41,161 bases of DNA from Spirosoma spitsbergense DSM 19989 (lineage in GTDB: Bacteria > Bacteroidota > Bacteroidia > Cytophagales > Spirosomataceae), in the NCBI RefSeq assembly GCF_000374085.1, contig NZ_KB893585.1, forward strand, positions 1 through 41,161, given 5' to 3'. Every line of letters begins with the position of its first letter. The first letter of the stretch is position 1. The position numbers and the translations under genes are program-made. This document shows positions 33,823-41,161 of this stretch, piece by piece. The notes below the pieces were generated by a model that did no database searches, was not told the DNA's origin, and saw only the letters and a program-made list of their open reading frames with translations.

Positions 33823-34782
33823 TTACTCAAAATCCTGATAAATTATTTTTCGGTCTACTTTCTCCGGCAATGGACCCTGACGCGTTAGTTTCATTTTGGC
33901 CAAGGCGGCTCCGGCATGGGCGCAGTTTCCGGGGGCGTACCCATCCAGATAGGCCGTCAGAAAGCCGGCCCAATACGCATCACCGGCGCCGGTAACATCC
34001 ACCACGTCGAGTTTTTTACCCGGTATCCGGGCCTGTTTAGCCCCTCCATCGTAGGATACAAGGCTACCATCGGGGCCCAGTGTCAGGCAGATTATGGATG
34101 CACCCATTTGATGAAAGTCGCTCAGGACGCGCTCCGGCTCCTGTTTTTCGCCATACAATCGCTCGACATCATCCTCACTTACCTTTACCAGTGCGCCAGA
34201 GGCAAAGTAATCCGTCAGAACCCGCCAGACCTGCTGCCGGTCGGGCCATATGGTTGGGGCATAATTGGCATCAATACTGATCAGACAGCCAGCCGCATGG
34301 GCACGGCGAGCCGCATCAATAATTGTATCCTGGGCGGGCTGTCGACTCAGGGCGAAGCAGGTTGTGTGAAATACCTGCGTCTGGGCCAAAAGGGAATCGG
34401 GTAGTTGTTCGGGTTTTATCAGGCAGTCGGCATGGCGGTAGGCCACAAAATCGGGCGTGCCAGCCGTACGCGACACAACAACGATACTGGATGGCTCCAG
34501 CGGATCGGCTGTCACATTGTCGATGTTTACCCCGGTTTCTGCAACCTGCCGGGTCAGGTATTTCCCAATGTTATCATTGCCAACGCAGGCCACCAGGGCA
34601 ACCTGACCACCCAAACGGGCCATGTTTGCCGCCATATTGGCTGGACTACCGCCCTGATAGCGTCTGAAATCCTGGGCATCCAGCAAACTGGTTGACACGT
34701 GGTGGCCAATTAAATCGGCCAATAATTCACCAACTGAAAGAACAGCGAAAGGGCGGGTTAAATCTATCATAAAAGAAGTCAT
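33823..34782 (-). CDS. PfkB-family sugar kinase (fructokinase-like)
   Basis: 319 residues from the ATG at 34782; an ATG four codons later is possible and a start 16 codons earlier less so. PfkB signatures: GGSPANMAANMARLGG near residue 45 and DVTGAGDAYWAGFLTAYLDG near 270 with the catalytic Asp. The sequence AVLSVGELLADLIG at the N-terminus is typical of fructokinase-like members. Phosphorylates a hexose such as fructose with ATP. It follows the MFS sugar transporter on the same strand after 83 bp, suggesting a small uptake-and-activation unit. Confidence 0.9.
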   Translation of the reverse strand: MTSFMIDLTRPFAVLSVGELLADLIGHHVSTSLLDAQDFRRYQGGSPANMAANMARLGGQVALVACVGNDNIGKYLTRQVAETGVNIDNVTADPLEPSSIVVVSRTAGTPDFVAYRHADCLIKPEQLPDSLLAQTQVFHTTCFALSRQPAQDTIIDAARRAHAAGCLISIDANYAPTIWPDRQQVWRVLTDYFASGALVKVSEDDVERLYGEKQEPERVLSDFHQMGASIICLTLGPDGSLVSYDGGAKQARIPGKKLDVVDVTGAGDAYWAGFLTAYLDGYAPGNCAHAGAALAKMKLTRQGPLPEKVDRKIIYQDFE

Positions 34783-34789
34783 GAAGGGG

Positions 34790-34832
34790 CATTGATTGTC
34801 AGTAACTGTTTTTCGATGAATGACAATCAATG
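34790..34832. repeat. 12-bp inverted repeat sharing sequence with 4926-5014
   Basis: CATTGATTGTCA (34790-34801) is the inverse of 34821-34832. The same TGACAATCAATG stretch builds the repeats in front of the nuclease gene at 4990-5000. Confidence 0.75.
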
Positions 34833-34865
34833 GCTACCAATGCCGTGAAGCTAATGACTACAAAG

Positions 34866-36242
34866 TTAATTTCCGCCGGGTTGTATTGGGAAGGCGACTT
34901 CCTCGCTTCTTTTAGTTTCTTTCACCAGAAAACAGGCTCCGGCTGCCAGCAGCAGACAAACACCACACAGGACCAGCGCATTGCGGGGGTCATTCCCCAG
35001 TATTGGGCCGTAGATGAACTTGATGGTGACATTATTGATAATCTGTGGCACAACGATAAAACCGTTGAAGATACCCATGTAAACGCCCATTCGCTCTCTG
35101 GGGACCGATGAAGAAAGCAATACATAGGGCATGGATAAGATGGAACCCCAGGAGAGGCCAACCAGGGTCATACCAATCAGGAACACAGAACTGCTTTCTC
35201 CCAGGAGCATGGACATAAAGCCCAGACCACCAATGGTTAGCATAACCGCGTGCGTTTCCCGGCGACCAATACGACCGGCAATGGTAGGCAGGAAAAAGGA
35301 AATGCCGAAGCAGCCAATATTGAAAAGGGCAAAGCAATCGTTGCCCACCTCGATGCCCCGTTCAAAACCGGGGGATTCAGGTGTGGGCGCGTTGAATGCG
35401 TGGCGGGCAATGGCCAGTGAGAGGTATTGCCACATCAGCGGCAGGCCATACCACGTAAAAAATTTGACCCACCACAGTTGTTTCATGGTAGGCGGCATCT
35501 CGCGCAGGGCAACACCAATCTCTTTAAAAACCCCTGCTATTCCTTTCGATTCGCGTTTCTCGCGCTTAAAAGCCTCCATATCTTCGGGCGGGTACTCTTT
35601 GGTGGTGTACATCGTCCAGAGCACAGCAGCCAGTACGGCAAACCCACCCACATAAAAGGCATATTTTACAAAATCAGGAATGCCGTTGGTACCGGCTGCC
35701 ACCATTGTAATACCAAAAAGGGGCAGGATACGGGGCATCAGATTGGCGAGTGTTTGCCCAAAACCCACGAAAAAGCTTTGTACCGCAAATCCCAGGTCGC
35801 GCTGTTTATCATTCAGCTTATCGCCAATAAAAGCCCGAAACGGTTCCATCGATACGTTCAGTCCCGAATCGAGCAGCCACATCAGGCTGGCGGCCATCCA
35901 GAGCGAGGTCGAGTTGGGCATCATGACCAGCGCGAAACTGGTAATAAGTGCGCCAATCAGGAAAAATGGTTTTCGGCGGCCCCACCGCACCGACCAGGTT
36001 CTGTCGCTGAGAGAGCCAATGATGGGCTGCACAATCAGACCCGTAACCGGACCCGCCAGCCATAAAATCGGGATATTGGCTTCGTCGGCGTGGAGGTATC
36101 GGAAAATAGGACTCATGTTAGCCTGTTGCAGGCCAAAACCGTACTGAATCCCCAAAAAACCAAAACTCATGTTCCAGATCTGCCAGAAACTCAACGTAGG
36201 TTTGACCTTTGCCGAGGACTTCTTAATGCTTCCCGTTTGCAT
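34866..36242 (-). CDS. MFS sugar transporter of the SLC45/sucrose-maltose type
   Basis: 458 residues with about twelve membrane segments. The N-terminus [20 protein letters not shown] and the loop [15 protein letters not shown] are typical of the MFS group related to sucrose/H+ symporters and SLC45, in which the RWGRRKPF loop joins helices 2 and 3. A disaccharide or other glucoside substrate is expected. Upstream of the PfkB kinase on the same strand, which would phosphorylate a freed hexose; no hydrolase is present between them. Confidence 0.88.
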   Translation of the reverse strand: MQTGSIKKSSAKVKPTLSFWQIWNMSFGFLGIQYGFGLQQANMSPIFRYLHADEANIPILWLAGPVTGLIVQPIIGSLSDRTWSVRWGRRKPFFLIGALITSFALVMMPNSTSLWMAASLMWLLDSGLNVSMEPFRAFIGDKLNDKQRDLGFAVQSFFVGFGQTLANLMPRILPLFGITMVAAGTNGIPDFVKYAFYVGGFAVLAAVLWTMYTTKEYPPEDMEAFKREKRESKGIAGVFKEIGVALREMPPTMKQLWWVKFFTWYGLPLMWQYLSLAIARHAFNAPTPESPGFERGIEVGNDCFALFNIGCFGISFFLPTIAGRIGRRETHAVMLTIGGLGFMSMLLGESSSVFLIGMTLVGLSWGSILSMPYVLLSSSVPRERMGVYMGIFNGFIVVPQIINNVTIKFIYGPILGNDPRNALVLCGVCLLLAAGACFLVKETKRSEEVAFPIQPGGN

Positions 36243-36364
36243 AGATTATCGTATCTTTAAACTGTTATCATAGGTGATATGGTACAGATAACAATAATAC
36301 GGAGCGATTTGCAGGATAGAGAGATATTCTTGGCTTATTTTTTTGTAAAGACACACTTTTGAGC

Positions 36365-37801
36365 ATGATTACCCAAAAATGGCCAATAGCTGGACTGGTT
36401 CTGACGGTATTTTTGTTGTCATCTCAAATCATGTCTGTTTATGCACAAACTGACTCGTCGCAGTCGGTAATCGTGCGTTCCGTTACGCTGGAGGGAAACG
36501 TTAAAACGAAGGATCGGATCATTCTGCGCGAAATGACGCTTCACGTCGGGGACTCCGTTCGGCTGGCCGATTTGCCGGGTCGTGTGCAGTGGGACCAGCG
36601 TAACATCAATAACACAACCCTGTTTGTAACGGTAGATGTCACTACCCAAATTACCCCGGCGGCCGATTCGACTCAGCTGGCCCAGCTCGATCTGACCGTT
36701 GTGATGAAAGAGCGCTGGTATATCATTGCCTACCCCGTTTTTGATTTGGCCGACCGGAATTTCAACGAGTGGTGGTACGACCGGGGGCGCGATTTTCGGC
36801 GGGTTGTCTACGGTGGTCGACTTAGTTACCGGAACGTGACGGGTACGAATGACCGGCTCCAGGTGGTTATTGAACGGGGCTTTCTCCAGCGTACTATCCT
36901 GTCCTATTCCAAACCATATATCGATAAGGCCCAGAAAATCGGTTTACGGGTTGATGTTAGCTACGCCACGAATAAGGAAATACCGTACCGGACCCAGTTC
37001 GACAAGTGGGTATACACAAAATCGGAGGATGTGCTCCGGGAACGGGCCTATGCCAGCCTCACCCTGACCAACCGGCGCGGGCTGTATCATTACCACACTT
37101 TTGATACGCGCTACACGAGAAACACCATTGCCGATACCGTTGCCCGGCTCAATCCCGATTATTTTCTGGATGGGCGTACACGGCAGCAGTTTCTGGCCAT
37201 GAGTTATAACTACCGGTACGACCGGCGGGATAACGTAGTTTTTCCGCTGGTTGGAAAGTTGTTTACGGCCTTCGTGGGCGTATCAGGCATTTTGCCGTCC
37301 GATAATTTTAATTTTCTGGATCTGTCGGCGTCAATGACCCGCTACTGGTCGATGGGGGGGCGGTTTTACGGGGCAGGCAGCCTGCGCGCCCGTGCTACCT
37401 GGCCCACCCGGCAACCCTACTTCAACCTGCGTGGCCTGGGCAGCTCCATCGATATGGTGCGGGGCTATGAACTCTACGTTATTGACGGACAGCGAACAGC
37501 CATCTGGCGAAACAGCGTTCGGTACCAGCTTCTCAACGTCCGCAAACAACTGAACTGGCTGCACGTCCGCCAGTTCAATACCGTACCAATAGCCGTTTAC
37601 CTGACCGCTTTCGGCGATGCGGGCTACGTGAGCAGTACCGTTGCCGAGCAGTACCAAAGCAGGCTGGCTAACCAACTCCTGGCTGGTACGGGGCTAAGCG
37701 TCGATATAGTTTCGTTCTATAACCTGGTAATGCGTTTCAGCGGCACCGTAAACGCGCAGGGAAACAAGGGGTTCTTCTTCAACCTGGCGAAGGAGTTTTA
37801 G
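36365..37801 (+). CDS. BamA/TamA-type outer-membrane protein
   Basis: 478 residues from the ATG at 36365; a TTG two codons earlier is possible. A signal peptide (LTVFLLSSQIMSVYAQ) is followed by one POTRA-like domain (about 35-110, VIVRSVTLEGNVKTKDRIIL) and a 16-strand-type barrel ending in FFFNLAKEF. The terminal Phe is the usual signal for outer-membrane assembly. The barrel has the GLGSSIDMVRGYELYVIDGQ region that corresponds to the VRGY motif (VRGF in BamA). With one POTRA it is shorter than BamA (five) and closer to TamA-like or surface-antigen proteins of unknown cargo. It is monocistronic. Confidence 0.88.
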   Translation: MITQKWPIAGLVLTVFLLSSQIMSVYAQTDSSQSVIVRSVTLEGNVKTKDRIILREMTLHVGDSVRLADLPGRVQWDQRNINNTTLFVTVDVTTQITPAADSTQLAQLDLTVVMKERWYIIAYPVFDLADRNFNEWWYDRGRDFRRVVYGGRLSYRNVTGTNDRLQVVIERGFLQRTILSYSKPYIDKAQKIGLRVDVSYATNKEIPYRTQFDKWVYTKSEDVLRERAYASLTLTNRRGLYHYHTFDTRYTRNTIADTVARLNPDYFLDGRTRQQFLAMSYNYRYDRRDNVVFPLVGKLFTAFVGVSGILPSDNFNFLDLSASMTRYWSMGGRFYGAGSLRARATWPTRQPYFNLRGLGSSIDMVRGYELYVIDGQRTAIWRNSVRYQLLNVRKQLNWLHVRQFNTVPIAVYLTAFGDAGYVSSTVAEQYQSRLANQLLAGTGLSVDIVSFYNLVMRFSGTVNAQGNKGFFFNLAKEF

Positions 37802-38011
37802 CCAGGCTTCCTGTTGCATCGTTACGAGGGGAGCCAGCTGGCAGGAATCGGGATCGGCTTTGCTTGTAGGGCCCATTTCTTCCCTCATGTCATTCGCTTG
37901 CTGCAACGCTACGCCACCGAATCGATCACCCAACGACCCCATGTGGTGATGGCGACGTAGGAGCCTTTACACACCTGTTGGATGTACGCATGCTTTTTAA
38001 CTGCCTCATAA
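37802..38011. other. Gap between the barrel gene and the IS110 end
   Basis: No convincing gene. Translation of the plus strand between about 37880 and 37980 gives a hydrophilic, protein-like stretch (RYATESITQRPHVVMAT) followed by stops, which may be a remnant. The IS110 left or right end must lie here, but no terminal repeat could be picked out. Confidence 0.35.
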
Positions 38012-38019
38012 TCAGGCAG
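38001..38019 (-). terminator. Small stem at the IS110 transposase stop
   Basis: CTGCCT (38001-38006) pairs with AGGCAG (38014-38019). On the minus strand it is followed by TTAAAAAG. A weak terminator or part of the element's 3' structured end. Confidence 0.35.
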
Positions 38020-38606
38020 ATTTAAAGTCAACATTCCAGCCTAAATCTTGAATTGAGATCCCAAACTTATGCAGATTTTTCTTGATTTTTCGGATCTGCA
38101 TCACCTTTACTTGCTCCTTGTCCCGCTCCAGCTTTTCGGGTTGGTAAGCTTCCCCGTTTTTCAACATTGTATAGATCAACACGGCTACCTTCCGGGCCGT
38201 AGCTGTAATCGCTTTCTTGCGACTGGATTTGAAAGCTACCCGACGAAAAAAGTTCACTAACGGATTGGAGTCCTTCATGTTGCCAATTGAATTGGCTACC
38301 TGCCGGAACGTATTAGGCAGGTTCAATTTATTCTTCAATGTCTTGCGCGACAGTACTTTACCCCCAGATGCTTTGTTATTGGGGGTAAAGCCCAGCCACT
38401 TGGCAAAAGCTTTGGCCGAGGTAAAACGGTGAATGCTTTCACCCACCTCACTCATTAATGTTAGGATAGCCGTGCGACCAAAGCCTGGTATCTCATGTAG
38501 ATTTACCCCCAACATCTGCCGAGCATATTGTTCCACCGCCACTTTAGGCGCATTCCTATGCTTACGGGGCTTTTTCTTAGTCGCTTCAGCTTTAGGCAAA
38601 TGTTGA

Positions 38607-38624
38607 CCGGGCCGCCGGTGCGGT
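38607..38624. repeat. GC-rich 16-18-nt repeat, copy in the IS110 gene (site 2)
   Basis: CCGGGCCGCCGGTGCGGT, identical to 39321-39338. Contains CCGC and GCGG separated by four bases, a short hairpin. The copy shifts the IS110 frame near the middle of the gene. Confidence 0.95.
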
Positions 38625-39320
38625 ATGCTCGGTGAAGAGCCGGTCTAATTCGGCATCTAACTGGGCCATTTCAGCCTGGACGGCCTGATAAAGCCGGTAG
38701 GACGACTGCACTTGTAGCCGCACACTGGGTGTCCAATTTCCCGCTAGCAATTGGGTGAGTTCGGCGGGTGTTTTCTTACAGTGTTTATCAACCAGAGCCG
38801 CCAGTTTTGACCCGTCCTCTTCTCCCTCACAGATAGCCTTGATGATCGCTAGGCCCGATACAGAAGTGGAGTCGGTCAAGGTGGCATCTAAGCGCACATT
38901 GATCAGTCGAAGCGTTTTTTGGATTCGGCGGATGTAGTCGGCTCCATCCTCAATGAGACTTTGGCGCATCCGCACCAGCGGCCGAATGGTAGTAGCAAAC
39001 TCGTCCGTGATGAAAATGGGGGGTAGCAAACCTAACTGATGCAGGGTTCGAATGTGGATGGCATCCGACACGTCGGACTTAAAGCGCCGGTAATTTTTGG
39101 TATTGGCCCCAGCCGTTACCAACACGTCAAAGCCTTCCTGTTGGAGAACGCTCACCAATGGTCTTTCGTAGCCTCCTGTGGCTTCCATGGCGACATGCTG
39201 AATGCCATTTTCTTTTAAAAATTGGGCTAACTCGAAAAGGGCTTTGGTCGATACCCCAAATTCCTTGACATCGGTTTTGGTATTGTCTCCCACAGCTACG
39301 ACGTGGAATTTAGAGCCGAT

Positions 39321-39338
39321 CCGGGCCGCCGGTGCGGT
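39321..39338. repeat. GC-rich 16-18-nt repeat, copy in the IS110 gene (site 1)
   Basis: CCGGGCCGCCGGTGCGGT, identical to 38607-38624, placed directly after the first catalytic Asp codon of the IS110 transposase. Confidence 0.95.
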
Positions 39339-39414
39339 CAATGCCTGCCACCTGCTGATGAATGACAGGCATTTGCTGGTAGTTAACGGTTCCGCGGTCG
39401 GACTGTTGTTTCAT

Positions 39415-39766
39415 GTTTTGAAGGGGTTAAAACGTGAAAAATGGCTATCAGCGGGCTATTATTGAGAACAGTAAGTCGGATGTACGGGGTAGTCAGGGTA
39501 AGTGACTCCACCAGTGGGGTTTTCAAGGAACCCAGTGAGCAAGCCCCTTAGGTTACGAATAGCCAAATCGGGTGGTTGGGCGGGTTGGACAGCACCAGAG
39601 ATGAGGTACGATTTTCCCATTCAAGGGCTACTGATAGCAGCCGAAAGTTAGTCATTCAAGCCTAATTTTCATGCGTTTGCCGGGGGTTTGTTCGCCTGCG
39701 AACTCGGTGGTGGTTGGGCTGAAAATGTCGAATTTGGGACGCGCTGCCTGTCACCGGGAAGCTGCC
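39415..39766. other. Gene-free leader region of IS110 and right junction
   Basis: No gene seen. On the minus strand it would be the 5' leader of the IS110 transposase, where IS110-group elements encode their guide (bridge/seek) RNA. A short stem can form (TGGGTT/AACCCCA around 39515-39535), but I could not draw a full fold or the element's exact end. Confidence 0.4.
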
Positions 39767-40636
39767 TTACTGATTTTGGGCAAGCCCACGTTGAATTTCA
39801 AGAACGAAATCAACCGTAATCCCATTGTAGTCTGCAATTTCCTCAATAGTAAGCTTTCCCGCTTTGAGAGCCTTGCTAACAGCTTCTGTCTTGACAGTGA
39901 TTTCTTTTCGCTCTTCTGCTTCCCTAATCTTTTGCTTTTCCGCTTTGACTGCTTCGGCATTAGCCGCCGTCACACGGGCAAAGTAGGCGCGCTCTTCCGG
40001 GGTCATTTTCCGGGTATCCAACTCGTCAATGGCCCGCTTGAGCCATTCCTCGTTCCAAAAGTCAGGGTATTGGGTGGGTTCAGTAGTATGTAGCGTCTTC
40101 ATGGTATAAACCAGTTTCTCTAAATCGGTCTTTATTTCAGCCACTCGCTTGTTAAACTTAGCCAATTCTACCGTGATAAACGTCATTTGAGTGTCAATGA
40201 TTTCACCGGCCTCGCTTCGTAGGTTGGCAATCGTGTGAAAATGGGCCGTTGGCAGAATGCTCTTTGCTAAAATGGCGACAGCGTAGATTTTAGGCAGATT
40301 GGCATAGTCAAACTCACCCCGTTCTACTACAGTATTGAACTTGTGTAAAGCGTAAAATTTCATGCGCTGTACAAAATGCGGGGCCAGACCTAATTGCATT
40401 TCAACGATAAACTGACTGCCGTTTTCATCGGTACAGGCTAAATCAAAAATACCACTTCGGCTGTCAATGGTCAGAGCCTCGAACGCATTCTTGTCGAAAT
40501 GCACCTCCCGAATGGGGGTTTCTGATTTGATAAGAGCCTGTAACGCTGTGCGAAGAAATAGGCTGTCGGCTTCGTTGCCAAAAGTGGCTTTAAAGCCGTA
40601 ATCAGAAATAATGGGAATGTAAACGCCTGTCTCCAT
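39767..40636 (-). CDS. Rpn-type PD-(D/E)XK nuclease/transposase-like protein, copy 2
   Basis: 289 residues, clearly paralogous to the gene at 8324-9208: both share SDYGFKATFGNE, DSRSGI(Y/F)DL, FIVEMQL, QRMKFYA, NLPKIY, QMTFITVEL and FWNEEWL, with many differences in between, so they are old duplicates or separate arrivals. The active-site Asp (SRSGIFDLAC) and E-x-Q (FIVEMQL) are intact. The C-terminal charged helix and small DNA-binding-like end (GKLTIEEIADYNGITVDFVL) are also retained. It stands next to IS110 and an ISAzo13-type transposase, in line with a mobile setting. Confidence 0.85.
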   Translation of the reverse strand: METGVYIPIISDYGFKATFGNEADSLFLRTALQALIKSETPIREVHFDKNAFEALTIDSRSGIFDLACTDENGSQFIVEMQLGLAPHFVQRMKFYALHKFNTVVERGEFDYANLPKIYAVAILAKSILPTAHFHTIANLRSEAGEIIDTQMTFITVELAKFNKRVAEIKTDLEKLVYTMKTLHTTEPTQYPDFWNEEWLKRAIDELDTRKMTPEERAYFARVTAANAEAVKAEKQKIREAEERKEITVKTEAVSKALKAGKLTIEEIADYNGITVDFVLEIQRGLAQNQ

Positions 40637-40949
40637 GTAGCAAAGTTACTGGAAACCTCGAAAATGCCCTATCACCTATCAAACGTGACTTGACTACCCA
40701 CAAAGGCTGATTATTAATCTGAATTTGCGTTTAAATTAGGTGTTTCGCCGATTATTCTGAAAGAACTTTCAGGTAAGCCAACTGCCTCTACAACTAACCG
40801 GGTTAACCTCTGAAAGCTGTCAGGACTTTGGTGAGTGCCGAGATACAATTTCGTTAATGGAATTTTATGGGGTCGACTAACCTTAGGAATGCTGATAAAA
40901 TAAGGTGACACAAATTTTGTAGTTTTGCTCGCAGCTTCTATTTCCGCTC
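40637..40949. other. AT-rich gap with one doubtful small frame
   Basis: On the minus strand a GTG-started frame of 65 codons (40911-40714) reads protein-like in its second half (SFQRLTRLVVEAVGLPESSF). It has no visible start signal and no recognised family, so I do not call it a gene. The left end of the following IS should lie here. Confidence 0.35.
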
Positions 40950-41161
40950 ATGGCTCACTACTCTGCCTCCATCGAACAAGCCATTCGTGACTTTTATGCC
41001 CGTCTGGCCGAAAAAGATAAACGCCATTATGCTGCCCTGGAAGCCCAAAAAATAGGCTATGGCGGCAAACGATACATCGGCTTTCTGTTGAGTATTTCCC
41101 AAAGAACCCTCAGAAAAGCTTATCACGAACTCAGTCAACCCGAATTAATGAACCAAATCCC
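40950..41161 (+). CDS. ISAzo13-type transposase, N-terminal fragment (cut by window edge)
   Basis: 70 codons visible from the ATG at 40950. The run RLAEKDKRHYAALEAQKIGY, followed by GGKRYIGFLLSISQRTLRKA and YHELSQPE, matches the N-terminal helix-turn-helix of ISAzo13-family transposases, which relatives write as RRxYAAxEAxxLGxGGxxxV. The catalytic DDE part lies beyond the window, so completeness is unknown. Confidence 0.75.
   Translation, partial: MAHYSASIEQAIRDFYARLAEKDKRHYAALEAQKIGYGGKRYIGFLLSISQRTLRKAYHELSQPELMNQI

Larger units (their letters stand above)
38012..39414 (-). pseudogene. IS110-family transposase, split by two identical 16-nt insertions
   Basis: Start ATG at 39414 (MKQQSDRGTV), first frame ends after HQQVAGID at 39337. 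A second frame runs from about 39320 to 38592 (IGSKFHVVAVGDN, HVAMEATGGYERPLVSVLQQ, RRFKSDVSDAIHI, a DEDD-type RuvC-like core). A third runs from 38605 to 38012 (EIPGFGRTAILTLMSEVG, WLGFTPNNKASGGK, and TARKVAVLIYTMLKNG), the C-terminal serine-containing part of IS110/IS1111. The breaks coincide with CGCACCGGCGGCCCGG (minus-strand reading) at 39336-39321 and again at 38622-38607. Deleting both on paper gives one 456-residue frame of normal family length. As it stands, no single product contains the first Asp of the core together with the rest. Confidence 0.9.

Noticed and set aside
38012..39414. Programmed -1/+1 frameshift as in IS3-type transposases
   Set aside because: No slippery heptamer at either break; the breaks coincide exactly with the two 16-nt copies, and IS110 transposases are normally one frame.
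40714..40911. A 65-codon minus-strand gene
   Set aside because: GTG start, no start signal, no family; kept only as a note in the gap description.

Overview
The window looks like chromosome from a Cytophagales bacterium of the Spirosoma type (phylum Bacteroidota). The grounds are family-level resemblance of the proteins, mixed GC content with frequent CGG/GTC/ACC codons, little use of strong Shine-Dalgarno sites, TAnnTTTG-like -7 boxes in front of several genes, and many lipoproteins, outer-membrane barrels and secreted peptidases. No rRNA, tRNA or CRISPR array was seen. The assignment is from reading alone, not from a database search.

Layout. 1-310: tail of an IS30-type transposase and a terminator. 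334-3354 (minus strand): a three-gene set of a membrane-anchored Ppx/GppA-like protein, a membrane-anchored coiled-coil protein and a soluble coiled-coil protein, with inverted-repeat elements in both gaps. 3540-8102: msrA, divergent miaE, and an AddB-type nuclease with Fe-S cysteines. 8103-14130: an accessory stretch with an Rpn-type PD-(D/E)XK protein, a HEPN-like protein, an unknown beta-rich protein, katG, a frameshifted REP-associated transposase and a decayed second copy of the 3' end of the nuclease gene. 14193-18625: a frameshifted small membrane protein, an acyl-CoA dehydrogenase, and a two-gene transporter unit (AEC carrier, DctA-type symporter). 18842-25351: small envelope genes, a DISM-type histidine kinase and a decayed barrel gene. 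25509-27216: GroES-like protein, yidD, lgt. 27358-33714: three exported peptidases (S9, M1, S8) and a lipoprotein. 33823-36242: sugar transporter plus PfkB kinase. 36365-37801: BamA-type barrel. 38012-41161: a mobile-element zone with IS110, a second Rpn protein, and the start of an ISAzo13-type transposase.

The strongest unexplained signal concerns a GC-rich 16-mer. The IS110 transposase is broken into three frames by two identical 16-nt insertions (inside 38607-38624 and 39321-39338). Removing both on paper restores one 456-codon reading frame. A copy with one mismatch (1449-1464) sits in the centre of an intergenic inverted repeat, and weaker matches (12/16 and 11/16) sit in the centres of two others (26281-26349 and 2561-2663). 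This suggests a dispersed short repeat whose core can turn up alone inside genes. A second signal is the displaced, decayed nuclease 3' end at 13940-14129, which may mark the far edge of an old insertion into the end of the nuclease gene.

Functionally the window mixes envelope maintenance (lgt, yidD, BamA-type protein, lipoproteins), oxidative-stress repair (msrA, katG), recombination (AddB type), protein and sugar scavenging (S8/S9/M1 peptidases, MFS plus PfkB) and a small cluster that may act in defence (Rpn, HEPN-like).
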